Below, piece after piece: positions 27,696 to 36,355 of a DNA stretch of 64,000 bases. The stretch comes from Affinirhizobium straminoryzae (GTDB lineage: Bacteria; Pseudomonadota; Alphaproteobacteria; Rhizobiales; Rhizobiaceae), in contig NZ_VJMG01000021.1 of NCBI RefSeq assembly GCF_007004135.1, positions 124,001 to 188,000 on the forward strand. The letters are read 5' to 3'. The first letter of the stretch is position 1. The number at the start of each line of letters is the position of its first letter. Below the pieces are notes generated by a model that was not told the DNA's origin, ran no database searches, and saw only the letters and a list, made by a program, of their open reading frames with translations. The position numbers and the translations under genes were made by a program.

Positions 27696-27836
27696 ACGTA
27701 TCGCCCAGAAGCTGGACGATACACACGCCGATGCCGAATATTTGGCCAGCATATCTTGCGGTTCATTGGCTATATCTCTCGGGAAAGACTGGATTTTTCT
27801 TGAGATGAGACAGGTTTGTCCATTCCTTGTGCATCA

Positions 27837-27852
27837 TTAACCCGTCGTTAAC
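27837..27852. promoter_or_regulatory. CtrA binding box upstream of the autotransporter
   Basis: TTAA-CCCGTCG-TTAAC is an exact match to the full CtrA consensus TTAA-N7-TTAAC of alphaproteobacteria. It lies 74 bases upstream of the autotransporter start, a normal place for a CtrA-activated promoter. The rest of the 340-base spacer (27584-27925) has the terminator above and no gene. Confidence 0.7.
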
Positions 27853-27925
27853 CCACTGCTTCTACCCTGATGCAGCATGAAGGAGCGATGCAGCTCCTGT
27901 TTGCTCCGATGACAGGGAGAATGAC

Positions 27926-30634
27926 ATGGCGGTGGGCAGACTGGGTCCCGGCGGGGCCCGGCTTTGGCTTTCGACGGCGCTGGCCTCTGGCCTCACCGTT
28001 CTTGCGGCGCCACCGGCTGTTGCTCAAAGCATTTCCTCCGTCTGGACCGGCACGTCCGATAGCAGCTTCACGAATGGCGCCAACTGGTCCACCACGCCCA
28101 GAGCACCGGGAGCAGCCGATGCCGCCGAGATCGGCACCGGCGTTGCCATCGTGTCATCCGGTGCTGCCGTTTCCACGCTTGCGGTCGATGGCGGTACGCT
28201 GCGTGTTCCCTCAACTCTCACTGTCGGCAACGGCACCAGCCTGTCGTCAGGCCTGATCGAGGTGCTTGTGGGCGGCAGGCTTGCCTCCGATGTCACCGTC
28301 ACCGGCGGGGTTCTCTCGAATTCTGGCACGCTGGATGGCGACCTCAGCCTTTCCGGCGGCAGCGCCGTGAATGACGGAACGATCAGCGGCGATACGCGCA
28401 TTGCGGCCACCTTCACCAACAACGGCACGCTCGGGACGCTCATCGTCACGTCGGGCGGCATCGCCACCAACAATGCGACGGGCCATGTGCTGGGCGCCAC
28501 GGATCTTGCCGGCGGCACGCTGACCAACAATGGCACGCTGTCGTCCGTTTCGGTGGCAAGCGGCGCGATCTTCGTCAACAACAGTGGTGCCACCGCCGGC
28601 ACGCTCACCAATGCGGGCACCGCCTCCAACGGCGGAAATCTGGCGGCCCTGGTGAATACGGCCGGCAGTTTCACCAACAACACCGGCGGTACCGTTTCGG
28701 GCGCGAGCAGCGTGACCGGTGGCACGCTGACCAACAACGCCACGCTTGCCGCCGTGACCGTCGGTCCGGATGGCCTCTTCACCAACAATGCCGGTGCAAC
28801 GGCGGGCGCCATCAGCAATGCCGGCAACACCACCAATTCCGGCACCCTTGCCAGCCTTGCCAATACCAGCGGCCGCTTCACCAACAATACCGGCGGCAGC
28901 GTGACCGGCACCACAAGCATTACCGGCGGCACCGTCACCAACAATGCAAGCCTTGCTTCGGTGAGCGTCGGTGCCGGCGGCAGCCTCGTCAACAACAGCG
29001 CGGGTTCCACGGGCGCCGTGGTAAATGCCGGCAGCATGACGAATGGCGGCACGGTCGCATCGCTCACAAACACCGGCGGCGACTTCGACAACACCGGCAG
29101 CATCACCGGCGCGGCGAGCGTCAGCGGTGGTATGCTGACCAATGACGGAACCGTGCTCGGTGCGGTCACGGTGTCGGGCAGCGGCATTCTCTCGGGCACG
29201 GGCAGCGTCGCTTCGCTTTCCGTCGGTTCGGGGGGCACGCTGTCTCCCGGGCCGGGACTTGCCACGCTGTCCGTCACAGGCAACCTCACGCTTGGCGCCG
29301 GCTCCACCTATCAGGCGGACATTGCCTCGACCGGCGTGTCGGACCGCATCACCGTCGGCGGAACCGCAACGCTCGGTGGCACGCTGGCCCTTGAGGCCGC
29401 AAGCCAGGTCTACGATCCCTCCGTCAGCTACACCCTGCTGACCGCGACCGGCGGCGTGTCGGGTACCTTTGCCAGTGTCACCTCCGACTTCGCCTTCCTG
29501 TCGCCGCTGGTCACCTATGGCGCTGGCAGCCTGACGCTCGATCTCGACCGCAACGCGGTCGCCTTCTCCTCCTATGCCTCGACCGCCAATGCCAGGGCAG
29601 CGGCGAATGCCGCGGATGCGCTGCCGGCCAATGACGGGCTTCACCTTGCGGTCCAGTCGATGTCGCGTGCGGATGCCGCGACCGTCTTCGAGCGGCTGGA
29701 TGGCGATCTGCATGCCTCCCTGAAGAGCCAGCTTCTGGAAGACGGCCAGTTCCAGCGCGAGGCCCTGCGCGAGCGCATGCAGGTGCGCCACGAAGGCAAG
29801 GACGGTTTCTGGGCCGCCGTGTTCGGTGGCAACGGCCATATCGATGGCGATGGCAATGCCGAGGAGGTCAAAAGCAGGCTGAAGGGCGCGCTTCTGGGCG
29901 CCGATGCCCTGCTGTTCGACAACAGCCGGTTCGAGGGTGGCCGTGTCGGCGTCGTGGTCGGCGCCAGCCGCAGCCATGTCTCCGAACCGCAGGGTGGCGA
30001 TCACGCCGATGTGGATGCCTATCACGCCGGTCTCTACGGCAGCACCTGGTTCGGCCCGGTCACCCTGAGCGGCGGCGCCCTCTGGTCCGGCAACAGCATC
30101 AGCACCCGGCGCAGCATCGATGTCGGCAGCCTGTCGCAGGTGCTGACCAGTGACTATCACGGCGATACGGCGCAGGTCTTTGCCGAACTCTCCTCCGATA
30201 TTCGCGCCGGCGATGCGACGCTCACTCCCTTCGCCAATATTGCGCATGTGCGGCTCTGGACGGACGGATTTGCGGAGCAGGGGGGCTCGGCGGCGCTGTC
30301 CGGATCGAACAGTATTGACGAGGTTACCGTCTCCACGCTCGGCCTGCGCGTGGCAACCGATCTGCCGGTTGCCGAGTTGCCGATGGCGCTGACCGCCGAA
30401 CTTGGCTGGCGGCACGTGTTCGGCGACCTGTCGCCAGACACGACGCTCGCCTATGGCGGCGGGCAGCGCTTCACCGTGGGCGGCGTGTCGCTGCCGCGCG
30501 ACGCGGCGGTGCTGAAGGCCGGCATCGAGGCGAGGCTTTCATCTGCCATGCGGCTGACCTTCAACTGGAACGGCATCTTTTCCGCCGACGAGATCAGCAA
30601 TACCGCAAGGCTTGCGCTCTCGGTATCCTTCTGA
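27926..30634 (+). CDS. Autotransporter with repetitive passenger domain
   Basis: A 902-residue type V secretion protein. Residues 1-34 are a signal peptide (cleavage after AVAQ). The passenger is a Gly/Thr/Asn-rich beta-helix with three tandem repeats of about 69 residues beginning GGTLTNN (residues 196-264, 265-333, 334-400; DNA 28511-29125), then a PxGP-type turn (LSPGPGLATL) before the last rungs. The C-terminal 260 residues (from HEGKDGFWAAVFGG) form the outer-membrane beta-barrel and end in SVSF with the terminal Phe. Probably an adhesin or surface protein. A CtrA box lies upstream. Confidence 0.93.
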   Translation: MAVGRLGPGGARLWLSTALASGLTVLAAPPAVAQSISSVWTGTSDSSFTNGANWSTTPRAPGAADAAEIGTGVAIVSSGAAVSTLAVDGGTLRVPSTLTVGNGTSLSSGLIEVLVGGRLASDVTVTGGVLSNSGTLDGDLSLSGGSAVNDGTISGDTRIAATFTNNGTLGTLIVTSGGIATNNATGHVLGATDLAGGTLTNNGTLSSVSVASGAIFVNNSGATAGTLTNAGTASNGGNLAALVNTAGSFTNNTGGTVSGASSVTGGTLTNNATLAAVTVGPDGLFTNNAGATAGAISNAGNTTNSGTLASLANTSGRFTNNTGGSVTGTTSITGGTVTNNASLASVSVGAGGSLVNNSAGSTGAVVNAGSMTNGGTVASLTNTGGDFDNTGSITGAASVSGGMLTNDGTVLGAVTVSGSGILSGTGSVASLSVGSGGTLSPGPGLATLSVTGNLTLGAGSTYQADIASTGVSDRITVGGTATLGGTLALEAASQVYDPSVSYTLLTATGGVSGTFASVTSDFAFLSPLVTYGAGSLTLDLDRNAVAFSSYASTANARAAANAADALPANDGLHLAVQSMSRADAATVFERLDGDLHASLKSQLLEDGQFQREALRERMQVRHEGKDGFWAAVFGGNGHIDGDGNAEEVKSRLKGALLGADALLFDNSRFEGGRVGVVVGASRSHVSEPQGGDHADVDAYHAGLYGSTWFGPVTLSGGALWSGNSISTRRSIDVGSLSQVLTSDYHGDTAQVFAELSSDIRAGDATLTPFANIAHVRLWTDGFAEQGGSAALSGSNSIDEVTVSTLGLRVATDLPVAELPMALTAELGWRHVFGDLSPDTTLAYGGGQRFTVGGVSLPRDAAVLKAGIEARLSSAMRLTFNWNGIFSADEISNTARLALSVSF

Positions 30635-30646
30635 CGTCGCGCCGGA

Positions 30647-31336
30647 TCAGACGGCGCCCACCCATTCGCCCAGCGCTGTGATCGTCGCGGGCAGGTCACT
30701 CATGCGAGAAATCACGGTTTCGGCGCCGGCATCGGTCAACCGGTCGGCATGGCTCGGATAGGTGTGCGAGGCGCCTGTAAAGCCGATCACCCGGCAGCCG
30801 GCGGCCACCGCGCCGTGAATGCCGTGTACCGAATCCTCGATCACCACGGTGCGGGACGCATTCACCTTGAAGGTGTCGATCGCGTGCAGGAAAATGTCCG
30901 GACGCGGCTTCACCCGGTCCGGCCCGAGATCCTTGGCCGAGAAGATGTTCGGTGCGAAATAGGGCTTCAGCCCCACCTTCGTCAGCATCATGTCGAGGCG
31001 CTGGCTTGAGGAATTGGAGCAGATGCAGGCCTGTGTGGTGATCTTAGACAGGGCGAACTTCACGCCGTCGATCACCTTCACGTCGCGCTCCAGCCGCGCG
31101 TCGAGCAGCTTTTCCGACTTGTCGATCAAGGAGGCGGAGAGGGGGATGTCCACCTCCTGCTCGATGGCAAGCAGGATGTTCTTCCAGGTCATGCCGGCGA
31201 AGCGCTCGCCCATTTCCTCGACGCTGATGGGGTAGCCGGCTTCCGTCAGCAGGCGGGATTCCACCTGGGCCGCGATGATTTCCGAATCGACCAGAACGCC
31301 GTCGCAGTCGAAGATGATGAGGTCGAATCCGCTCAT
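30647..31336 (-). CDS. HAD-IA family hydrolase (phosphoglucomutase/phosphatase-like)
   Basis: A 229-residue haloacid-dehalogenase superfamily protein. Motif I is FDCDGVLVDSE, motif II lies in ICSNSSSQRLD, the lysine motif in DRVKPRPDIFLHA and the acidic motif in TVVIEDSVHGIHGAVAAG. This is the pattern of sugar-phosphate phosphatases and beta-phosphoglucomutases; the substrate is not determinable. ATG 31336 begins the conserved MSGFDLIIFD. The gene converges on the autotransporter with only 12 bases between stops. Confidence 0.9.
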   Translation of the reverse strand: MSGFDLIIFDCDGVLVDSEIIAAQVESRLLTEAGYPISVEEMGERFAGMTWKNILLAIEQEVDIPLSASLIDKSEKLLDARLERDVKVIDGVKFALSKITTQACICSNSSSQRLDMMLTKVGLKPYFAPNIFSAKDLGPDRVKPRPDIFLHAIDTFKVNASRTVVIEDSVHGIHGAVAAGCRVIGFTGASHTYPSHADRLTDAGAETVISRMSDLPATITALGEWVGAV

Positions 31337-31451
31337 GTCAGAAGTGCTCTTTGCTGGGATCTTCACGTGGATGTTGAAGGGGGCGCCGTATCGTCAGGCC
31401 CCGGTAGGTGCGGGATGATGCCTGACTACACGAGGATGGCGACAAGAACAA

Positions 31452-32150
31452 TCAGGCCGCGTCGGCGTCCTGGACCGGGAAGAGGGCGAGAAAACGGCGC
31501 TCGCCTTCACGGGTGAAGCGGATGGCGCGGCTCTCGGGCTCCCGCTTTGCCAGACCTTCGGCCAGGATGTGCTGGAAGATCGCCTTGCCGAGCGCGCCGC
31601 CGAGATGCGAGCGGCGCTCGCTCCAGTCGAGGCAGGCGCGGCAGAGCGGCCGGCGCGGCGTCTTCAGCGCGTCCACATCCACGCCGATTTCGCAGAAGAA
31701 GCGGTGGCCGCTCTCCGTCAGTTGCAAGGCCTCGCCGTCGGCCATGATCGCGCCGCGTCCGATCAGGCTGTCGAGCATGCGCACGCCGAAATCGCCGGCC
31801 AGATGATCATAGCAGATGCGTGCACGCCGCAGCGCCGGGTCGCGGGGCCCGGGGCGATGGCGCAGATGCCCGCGCGTCGCGGCAAGGCCGGCCAGGTTTT
31901 CCAGCAGGCCGGCAACGGCGCTGTCGGCCAGCGCGAAATAGCGGTGGCGCCCCTGGCGGCGCTGGGACAGCAGCCCGCCATCCTCCAGCTTGGAGAGGTG
32001 CGCACTGGCGGTTGCCAGCGTCACGCCGGCGGCCCCGGCCAGTTCGGTCGCGGTCAGCGCCTGGCCGCCCATCAACGCCATCAGCATGTTGGCGCGGGCC
32101 GGGTCGCCGATCAGCGTTGCGATGCGGGCAATGTCGGGTCCTTCTTTCAT
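31452..32150 (-). CDS. ArsR family transcriptional regulator with C-terminal Cys-containing domain
   Basis: A 232-residue regulator, longer than typical ArsR proteins. The N-terminal winged helix shows [20 protein letters not shown], the recognition helix [19 protein letters not shown] and the wing [20 protein letters not shown]. An extra C-terminal domain of about 120 residues contains the pair [18 protein letters not shown], a possible metal or redox site. It is divergent from the NIPSNAP-monooxygenase pair, with a perfect inverted repeat between them, so it probably represses them and itself. Confidence 0.9.
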   Translation of the reverse strand: MKEGPDIARIATLIGDPARANMLMALMGGQALTATELAGAAGVTLATASAHLSKLEDGGLLSQRRQGRHRYFALADSAVAGLLENLAGLAATRGHLRHRPGPRDPALRRARICYDHLAGDFGVRMLDSLIGRGAIMADGEALQLTESGHRFFCEIGVDVDALKTPRRPLCRACLDWSERRSHLGGALGKAIFQHILAEGLAKREPESRAIRFTREGERRFLALFPVQDADAA

Positions 32151-32172
32151 GGTTTGATCGTAACCGAAGCAT

Positions 32173-32187
32173 CATTGCCGTGCAATG
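32173..32187. promoter_or_regulatory. Candidate ArsR-type operator
   Basis: CATTGC-CGT-GCAATG is a perfect 6-3-6 inverted repeat in the 74-base divergent promoter region between the ArsR gene and the NIPSNAP gene. Confidence 0.5.
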
Positions 32188-32224
32188 GGGCAGTGTGCGC
32201 GCATCGCAACCAGAGAGGAAGACG

Positions 32225-32554
32225 ATGATCACCTGTTTCATCCGCTACGAGATCGACCCGTTCAAGCGCGATCGCTTCGCCGATTATGCGCGCGCCTGGG
32301 GGCAGGCCATCCCGCGCTGCGGTGCCGATCTGATCGGCTATTTCGCCCCGCACGAGGGATCGGCGACCACCGCCTACGGCGTCTACTCCATCGAAAGCCT
32401 CGCGGCCTACGAGGCCTATCGCGCGCGCCTCGCCGAGGACCCGCTCGGCCGGGAAAACTATGCCTTCGCCAGCCGCGAGCGCTTCATCCTGAAAGAGGAA
32501 CGCCTGTTCCTGCGCAATGTCTCGCTGCCGCATGGCCCGAGGATGCCTGAATGA
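32225..32554 (+). CDS. NIPSNAP family protein
   Basis: A 109-residue protein of the NIPSNAP family (ferredoxin-like dimeric barrel). [24 protein letters not shown], the central [22 protein letters not shown] and the C-terminal [14 protein letters not shown] are typical. NIPSNAP proteins have no established reaction in bacteria but often sit with monooxygenase-fold proteins and ArsR regulators, as here. The stop overlaps the next start by four bases (ATGA), so the two are coupled. Confidence 0.88.
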   Translation: MITCFIRYEIDPFKRDRFADYARAWGQAIPRCGADLIGYFAPHEGSATTAYGVYSIESLAAYEAYRARLAEDPLGRENYAFASRERFILKEERLFLRNVSLPHGPRMPE

Positions 32555-32922
32555 TCGCCGTCATTTTCGAAGTGGTACCCTATATGGGCGAGCGCCATCG
32601 CTATCTCGACCTTGCCGGCGAACTGCGCCAGGACCTGGAAAGCATCGACGGCTTCATCTCCATCGAACGCTTCGAAAGCCTGTCGATGCGCGGCAAGCTT
32701 CTGTCGCTGTCCTTCTGGCGTGACGAGGCGGCCGTGCAGGTGTGGCGCACCCGGGAAGCGCATCGCGCCGCGCAACGGGCCGGGCGCCGCGAGATCTTTG
32801 CCGACTATCGCCTGCGCATCGGCCATGTGCTGCGCGATTACGGCATGTTCGAACGGGCGGAGGCGCCGGTGGACGCCGAGGCGGTACCTGTGTCCCCCTC
32901 ATCGCCCTCGAGCGTGGCCTGA
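32551..32922 (+). CDS. Antibiotic biosynthesis monooxygenase family protein
   Basis: A 123-residue protein of the ABM domain family, with [21 protein letters not shown] at the start, the central [34 protein letters not shown] and a C-terminal [18 protein letters not shown]. Family members are small heme-degrading or quinol/polyketide oxidising enzymes, or proteins of unknown role. It is translationally coupled to the NIPSNAP gene. Its 3' end overlaps the convergent HepT gene by 85 bases, which suggests that the toxin-antitoxin pair arrived later. Confidence 0.87.
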   Translation: MIAVIFEVVPYMGERHRYLDLAGELRQDLESIDGFISIERFESLSMRGKLLSLSFWRDEAAVQVWRTREAHRAAQRAGRREIFADYRLRIGHVLRDYGMFERAEAPVDAEAVPVSPSSPSSVA

Positions 32923-33245
32923 ATGGCGGCGATGGCGACGCGGAGTTTCGGCAATTCATCCACGATCACGCCCCAGAGGATGGTTTCGGACAGTCCATAA
33001 TATTCATGTCGCAGAATGTTGCCGATGCCCCGGATCTTCGGCCATGGAATTTCGGGGCGAAGGTTCTGGATCTCCTCAGGGATCCGCCGGCTTGCTTCGG
33101 ATATGATCTCGATTGCCCGCTCGCTTGCCAGTTTCAGAAAAGCGTCGGCTTGGTAATCGGCAAGGGTCTTGCCGGTCACGGCCGACTCGATCGCGCTGAT
33201 CGCCAGTTGAATATCGTACAGGAAATGGCGAATGTCTCGCGCCAT
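32838..33245 (-). CDS. hepT: HepT-like RNase toxin (DUF86)
   Basis: A 135-residue DUF86/HEPN protein, the toxin of the HepT-MntA system, an RNase neutralised by AMPylation by MntA. The helical core begins ARDIRHFLYDIQLAISAIES and the active-site region is IRGIGNILRHEYYGLSE. In the classical motif R-x4-6-H-x-Y the arginine lies further upstream; here the IRGIGNILRHEY arrangement is that of a common DUF86 subgroup. The start overlaps the MntA stop by one base (TGATG). The last 30 residues are low-complexity and run over the convergent monooxygenase gene. Confidence 0.85.
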   Translation of the reverse strand: MARDIRHFLYDIQLAISAIESAVTGKTLADYQADAFLKLASERAIEIISEASRRIPEEIQNLRPEIPWPKIRGIGNILRHEYYGLSETILWGVIVDELPKLRVAIAAIQATLEGDEGDTGTASASTGASARSNMP

Positions 33246-33541
33246 CAGAAGACCCGCTCGGCGGAGGCAATGATCCGATCTCGCAGGACGGGATGCAGGC
33301 TGTCGCGGGTCGTCACATCCACGGGAATCGACAGATCTTCTTCCAGAAACAGCTTGATACCGACGAGATCTAACGCGTTGAAGCGCGAGCGGGGATCATA
33401 ATCGATGAACAGGTCGAGATCGCTCGTTTCCCTGGCCTCGTCGCGCACAACCGAGCCGAACAGGTAGAGCGCGGTTGCGCCGAGTGCCCGGATGGCATCG
33501 GCCCGCGCGGTCAGCTGTCGGATGGCCTCGTCCTTCTTCAT
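33245..33541 (-). CDS. mntA: MntA-like minimal nucleotidyltransferase antitoxin
   Basis: A 98-residue minimal nucleotidyltransferase, the antitoxin partner of HepT. It has the GS-x10-D-x-D motif in LFGSVVRDEARETSDLDLFIDYD, followed by FNALDLVGIKLFLEEDLSIPVDVTTR, which provides the third acidic residue. The antitoxin precedes the toxin with a one-base overlap, as in known pairs. ATG 33541 was chosen because MKKDEAIRQL matches family starts. Confidence 0.87.
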   Translation of the reverse strand: MKKDEAIRQLTARADAIRALGATALYLFGSVVRDEARETSDLDLFIDYDPRSRFNALDLVGIKLFLEEDLSIPVDVTTRDSLHPVLRDRIIASAERVF

Positions 33542-33622
33542 GGGCGAAAGGATAGCGCAGATCGGGCTTTGACACCATCCGTGCCACAATTTTCGCGTCA
33601 GGCGGTGCCGCCTTCAGTCTTT

Positions 33623-34820
<1,198 letters not shown>

Positions 34821-35021
34821 AGACCGGACTGAGTGCTTGACTACACAAGGCCGTGATGGGCGCCGACCATGCTTTTGCCTGATTCGACGCTCTCTCTGGA
34901 CGAAATACTCGTTGCACGGAGATAGTCGATCCACCGCCCCCGTCAATGAGGCCTCTCGTCGGTTCCAGTCCCGTCAGAGGCAACGACGCCCGGATCCGCA
35001 AGGACCCGGGCGTTGTTTTTT
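34821..35021 (+). ncRNA. Candidate small RNA or 3' leader ending in an intrinsic terminator
   Basis: The 200 bases after ccrM contain no plausible gene but carry hairpins. GCCTCT...AGAGGC pairs around 34952-34980, and a strong terminator follows at 34987-35021 (CGCCCGGaTCC GCAA GGAcCCGGGCG with a TTGTTTTTT tail). This may be a small RNA or simply a long ccrM 3' end. The label is tentative. Confidence 0.3.
34987..35021 (+). terminator. Intrinsic terminator downstream of ccrM
   Basis: An 11-pair stem with one A-C mismatch and a GCAA tetraloop, followed by TTGTTTTTT. It is the nearest transcription stop for ccrM. Confidence 0.85.
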
Positions 35022-35229
35022 GAAGACCTGTTTGGGTCTTGGTGCCGAGCTCCGCACCGCGAGTGGGTGCGCGCATCACTCTTTGCAACCCTTGGTGATT
35101 TCCGTTCCGCCTGCTACCGTTCCGCTGTCGGGAGCGAAGCGGCAGGCGCCGTGCCAGCCGGCGTCGACCGGTGAGGATGAGCCGCACCGGCCGAGGCAGA
35201 GGCTCTGCTCCCGAGCAGGAGTGATGACG

Positions 35230-35316
35230 ATGGGGATGCCTGTCTTAATCACGCTTGAGATAAGAAAAACCCGGACAGGCTGGTCAGTGCGCGTCCGGGT
35301 TCAATTCTTAAGCTAA
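35230..35316 (+). CDS. Possible 28-residue peptide (start MGMPVLITLEIRK)
   Basis: A short reading frame with an AGGAG ribosome site eight bases upstream of ATG 35230 (in-frame ATGs also at 35224 and 35236). The product is an amphipathic, beta-hairpin-like sequence with the core EIRKTRTGWSVRVRVQF. The ribosome-site region CAGGAGTG (35216-35223) is exactly complementary to CACTCCTG at 35351-35358. However, the same DNA carries the terminators of the minus-strand operon, so the frame could be fortuitous. Low confidence. Confidence 0.3.
   Translation: MGMPVLITLEIRKTRTGWSVRVRVQFLS
35263..35301 (-). terminator. Intrinsic terminator of the mutY-HAD-monooxygenase operon
   Basis: On the minus strand AACCCGGAC and GTCCGGGTT pair over 9 bp around a 16-base loop and run into TTTTTCTT. 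A second, perfect 11-bp hairpin (GAGGTCAGGAG / CTCCTGACCTC, six-base loop) lies just upstream on that strand at 35324-35351. Confidence 0.75.
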
Positions 35317-35383
35317 GCGAAACGAGGTCAGGAGTTCCAGCTCCTGACCTCACTCCTGAAGCATACCACATCCGCGCAGGCTT

Positions 35384-35686
35384 TCAACGCGGCGGGGTGT
35401 CTCCCTCGACCCGGATCGTATAATCACGCGGAATGCCGGCGGTCACCTGAAACCAGTCGGAGGATTTGGTGCGGGCCTGATGGGCGTCGAAGGCGGCCTG
35501 GTCGGTGAAGATCTCCGAAACCAGGAGGCGGCCTTCCACGGTGCCGCAAGCCGTCACCTCGAATTTCAGGCAGCCGGGTTCGGCCCGCGTCAGCGCGATG
35601 TGAACGGGAAGGGCGGCGTCCACGGCCGCCCGCCGGTCGGCGGGTACGTCGATATGGCCGTCGAGATAGACTTGTCCATCGCTCAT
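35384..35686 (-). CDS. Putative quinol monooxygenase / ABM domain protein
   Basis: A 100-residue antibiotic-biosynthesis-monooxygenase-fold protein, similar in outline to YgiN-type quinol monooxygenases. It reads SDGQVYLDGHIDVPADRRAAVD, then the conserved TRAEPGCLKFEVTACGTVEGRLLVSEIFTDQAAFDAHQA and ends with SDWFQVTAGIPRDY. It lies 18 bases after the HAD gene on the minus strand and is the last gene of the mutY run. Substrate unknown. Confidence 0.87.
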   Translation of the reverse strand: MSDGQVYLDGHIDVPADRRAAVDAALPVHIALTRAEPGCLKFEVTACGTVEGRLLVSEIFTDQAAFDAHQARTKSSDWFQVTAGIPRDYTIRVEGDTPPR

Positions 35687-35704
35687 GCGGGTGGCCTTTC
35701 CCGG

Positions 35705-36313
35705 TCAGACGGTGATGCCGAAGGCGGCGAGATCGGCGCGCAGCCGCTCGGCATCGATGAACTGCACCGCCTGCCAGCCGGCGGCCTTGGCGCCCTCCAC
35801 ATTGGCGGCGGAATCGTCGATGAAGATCGTCCGGGCCGGATCGAGGCCGAAATTCTTCGCGTGCAGGCGGTAGATCTCCACATCCGGCTTGATCAGAAAG
35901 ATTTCGCCGGACACGGTGACGCCGCGCGGCCGGTTGAGGAAGGGGAAAAGCTCGCGCGCATGGCGGAAGGTGTCGGCGGCGAAATTGGTCAGCATGGTCA
36001 CGTCGCGGCCGGCGTCGATCAGGCTTTCCAGAATGGCGACGCTGCCCTCATAGGCATGTGGCACCATTTCGTGCCAGTGCTTGCGGAAGGCGCGGATCTG
36101 CGCCTCGCGCTCGGGATACTGTGCAATCAGCTCGGCCTCGGCGACCGGCCATTCGCGCCCGCGATCCTGTTCCACGTTCCAGTCATGCGTGCAGACATTT
36201 TCGAAGAACCAGCGCCGCTCCTCGGCATCCGGAATGATCCGGCTGAAGGGAATGTTCGGATCGTAATGGATCAGCACCTTGCCGATGTCGAAGACGATAT
36301 GGTCGATGGTCAT
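35705..36313 (-). CDS. HAD-IA family hydrolase
   Basis: A 202-residue haloacid-dehalogenase superfamily hydrolase. Motif I appears as VFDIGKVLIHYDPN, motif II in VTMLTNFAADTFRHA, the lysine in FLIKPDVEIYRLHA and motif IV in TIFIDDSAANVEGAKAAGW. This is the pattern of YihX/HAD-IA-v3-like sugar phosphatases; the substrate is not known. It lies 42 bases after mutY and 18 bases before the monooxygenase gene, all on the minus strand. Confidence 0.9.
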   Translation of the reverse strand: MTIDHIVFDIGKVLIHYDPNIPFSRIIPDAEERRWFFENVCTHDWNVEQDRGREWPVAEAELIAQYPEREAQIRAFRKHWHEMVPHAYEGSVAILESLIDAGRDVTMLTNFAADTFRHARELFPFLNRPRGVTVSGEIFLIKPDVEIYRLHAKNFGLDPARTIFIDDSAANVEGAKAAGWQAVQFIDAERLRADLAAFGITV

Positions 36314-36355
36314 GAAAACTCCTCCTGGGATTTGCGAAAAGGATCTGCGGCATGC

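Noticed and set aside
28381-29140. CRISPR-like repeated pattern in the 28.4-29.1 kb region
   Set aside because: The repeats are in-frame 207-base coding repeats of the autotransporter passenger, not short direct repeats with unique spacers.
28247-30415. A 722-codon minus-strand frame opposite the autotransporter
   Set aside because: Ala/Gly/Arg-rich antisense shadow; the plus-strand protein has signal peptide, repeats and a beta-barrel ending in Phe.
34940-34985. tRNA-like 3' end after ccrM (GGTTCCAGTCC)
   Set aside because: The T-loop lacks the conserved purine, the T stem does not pair properly and no D or anticodon arm is present upstream. Treated as part of a hairpin region only.
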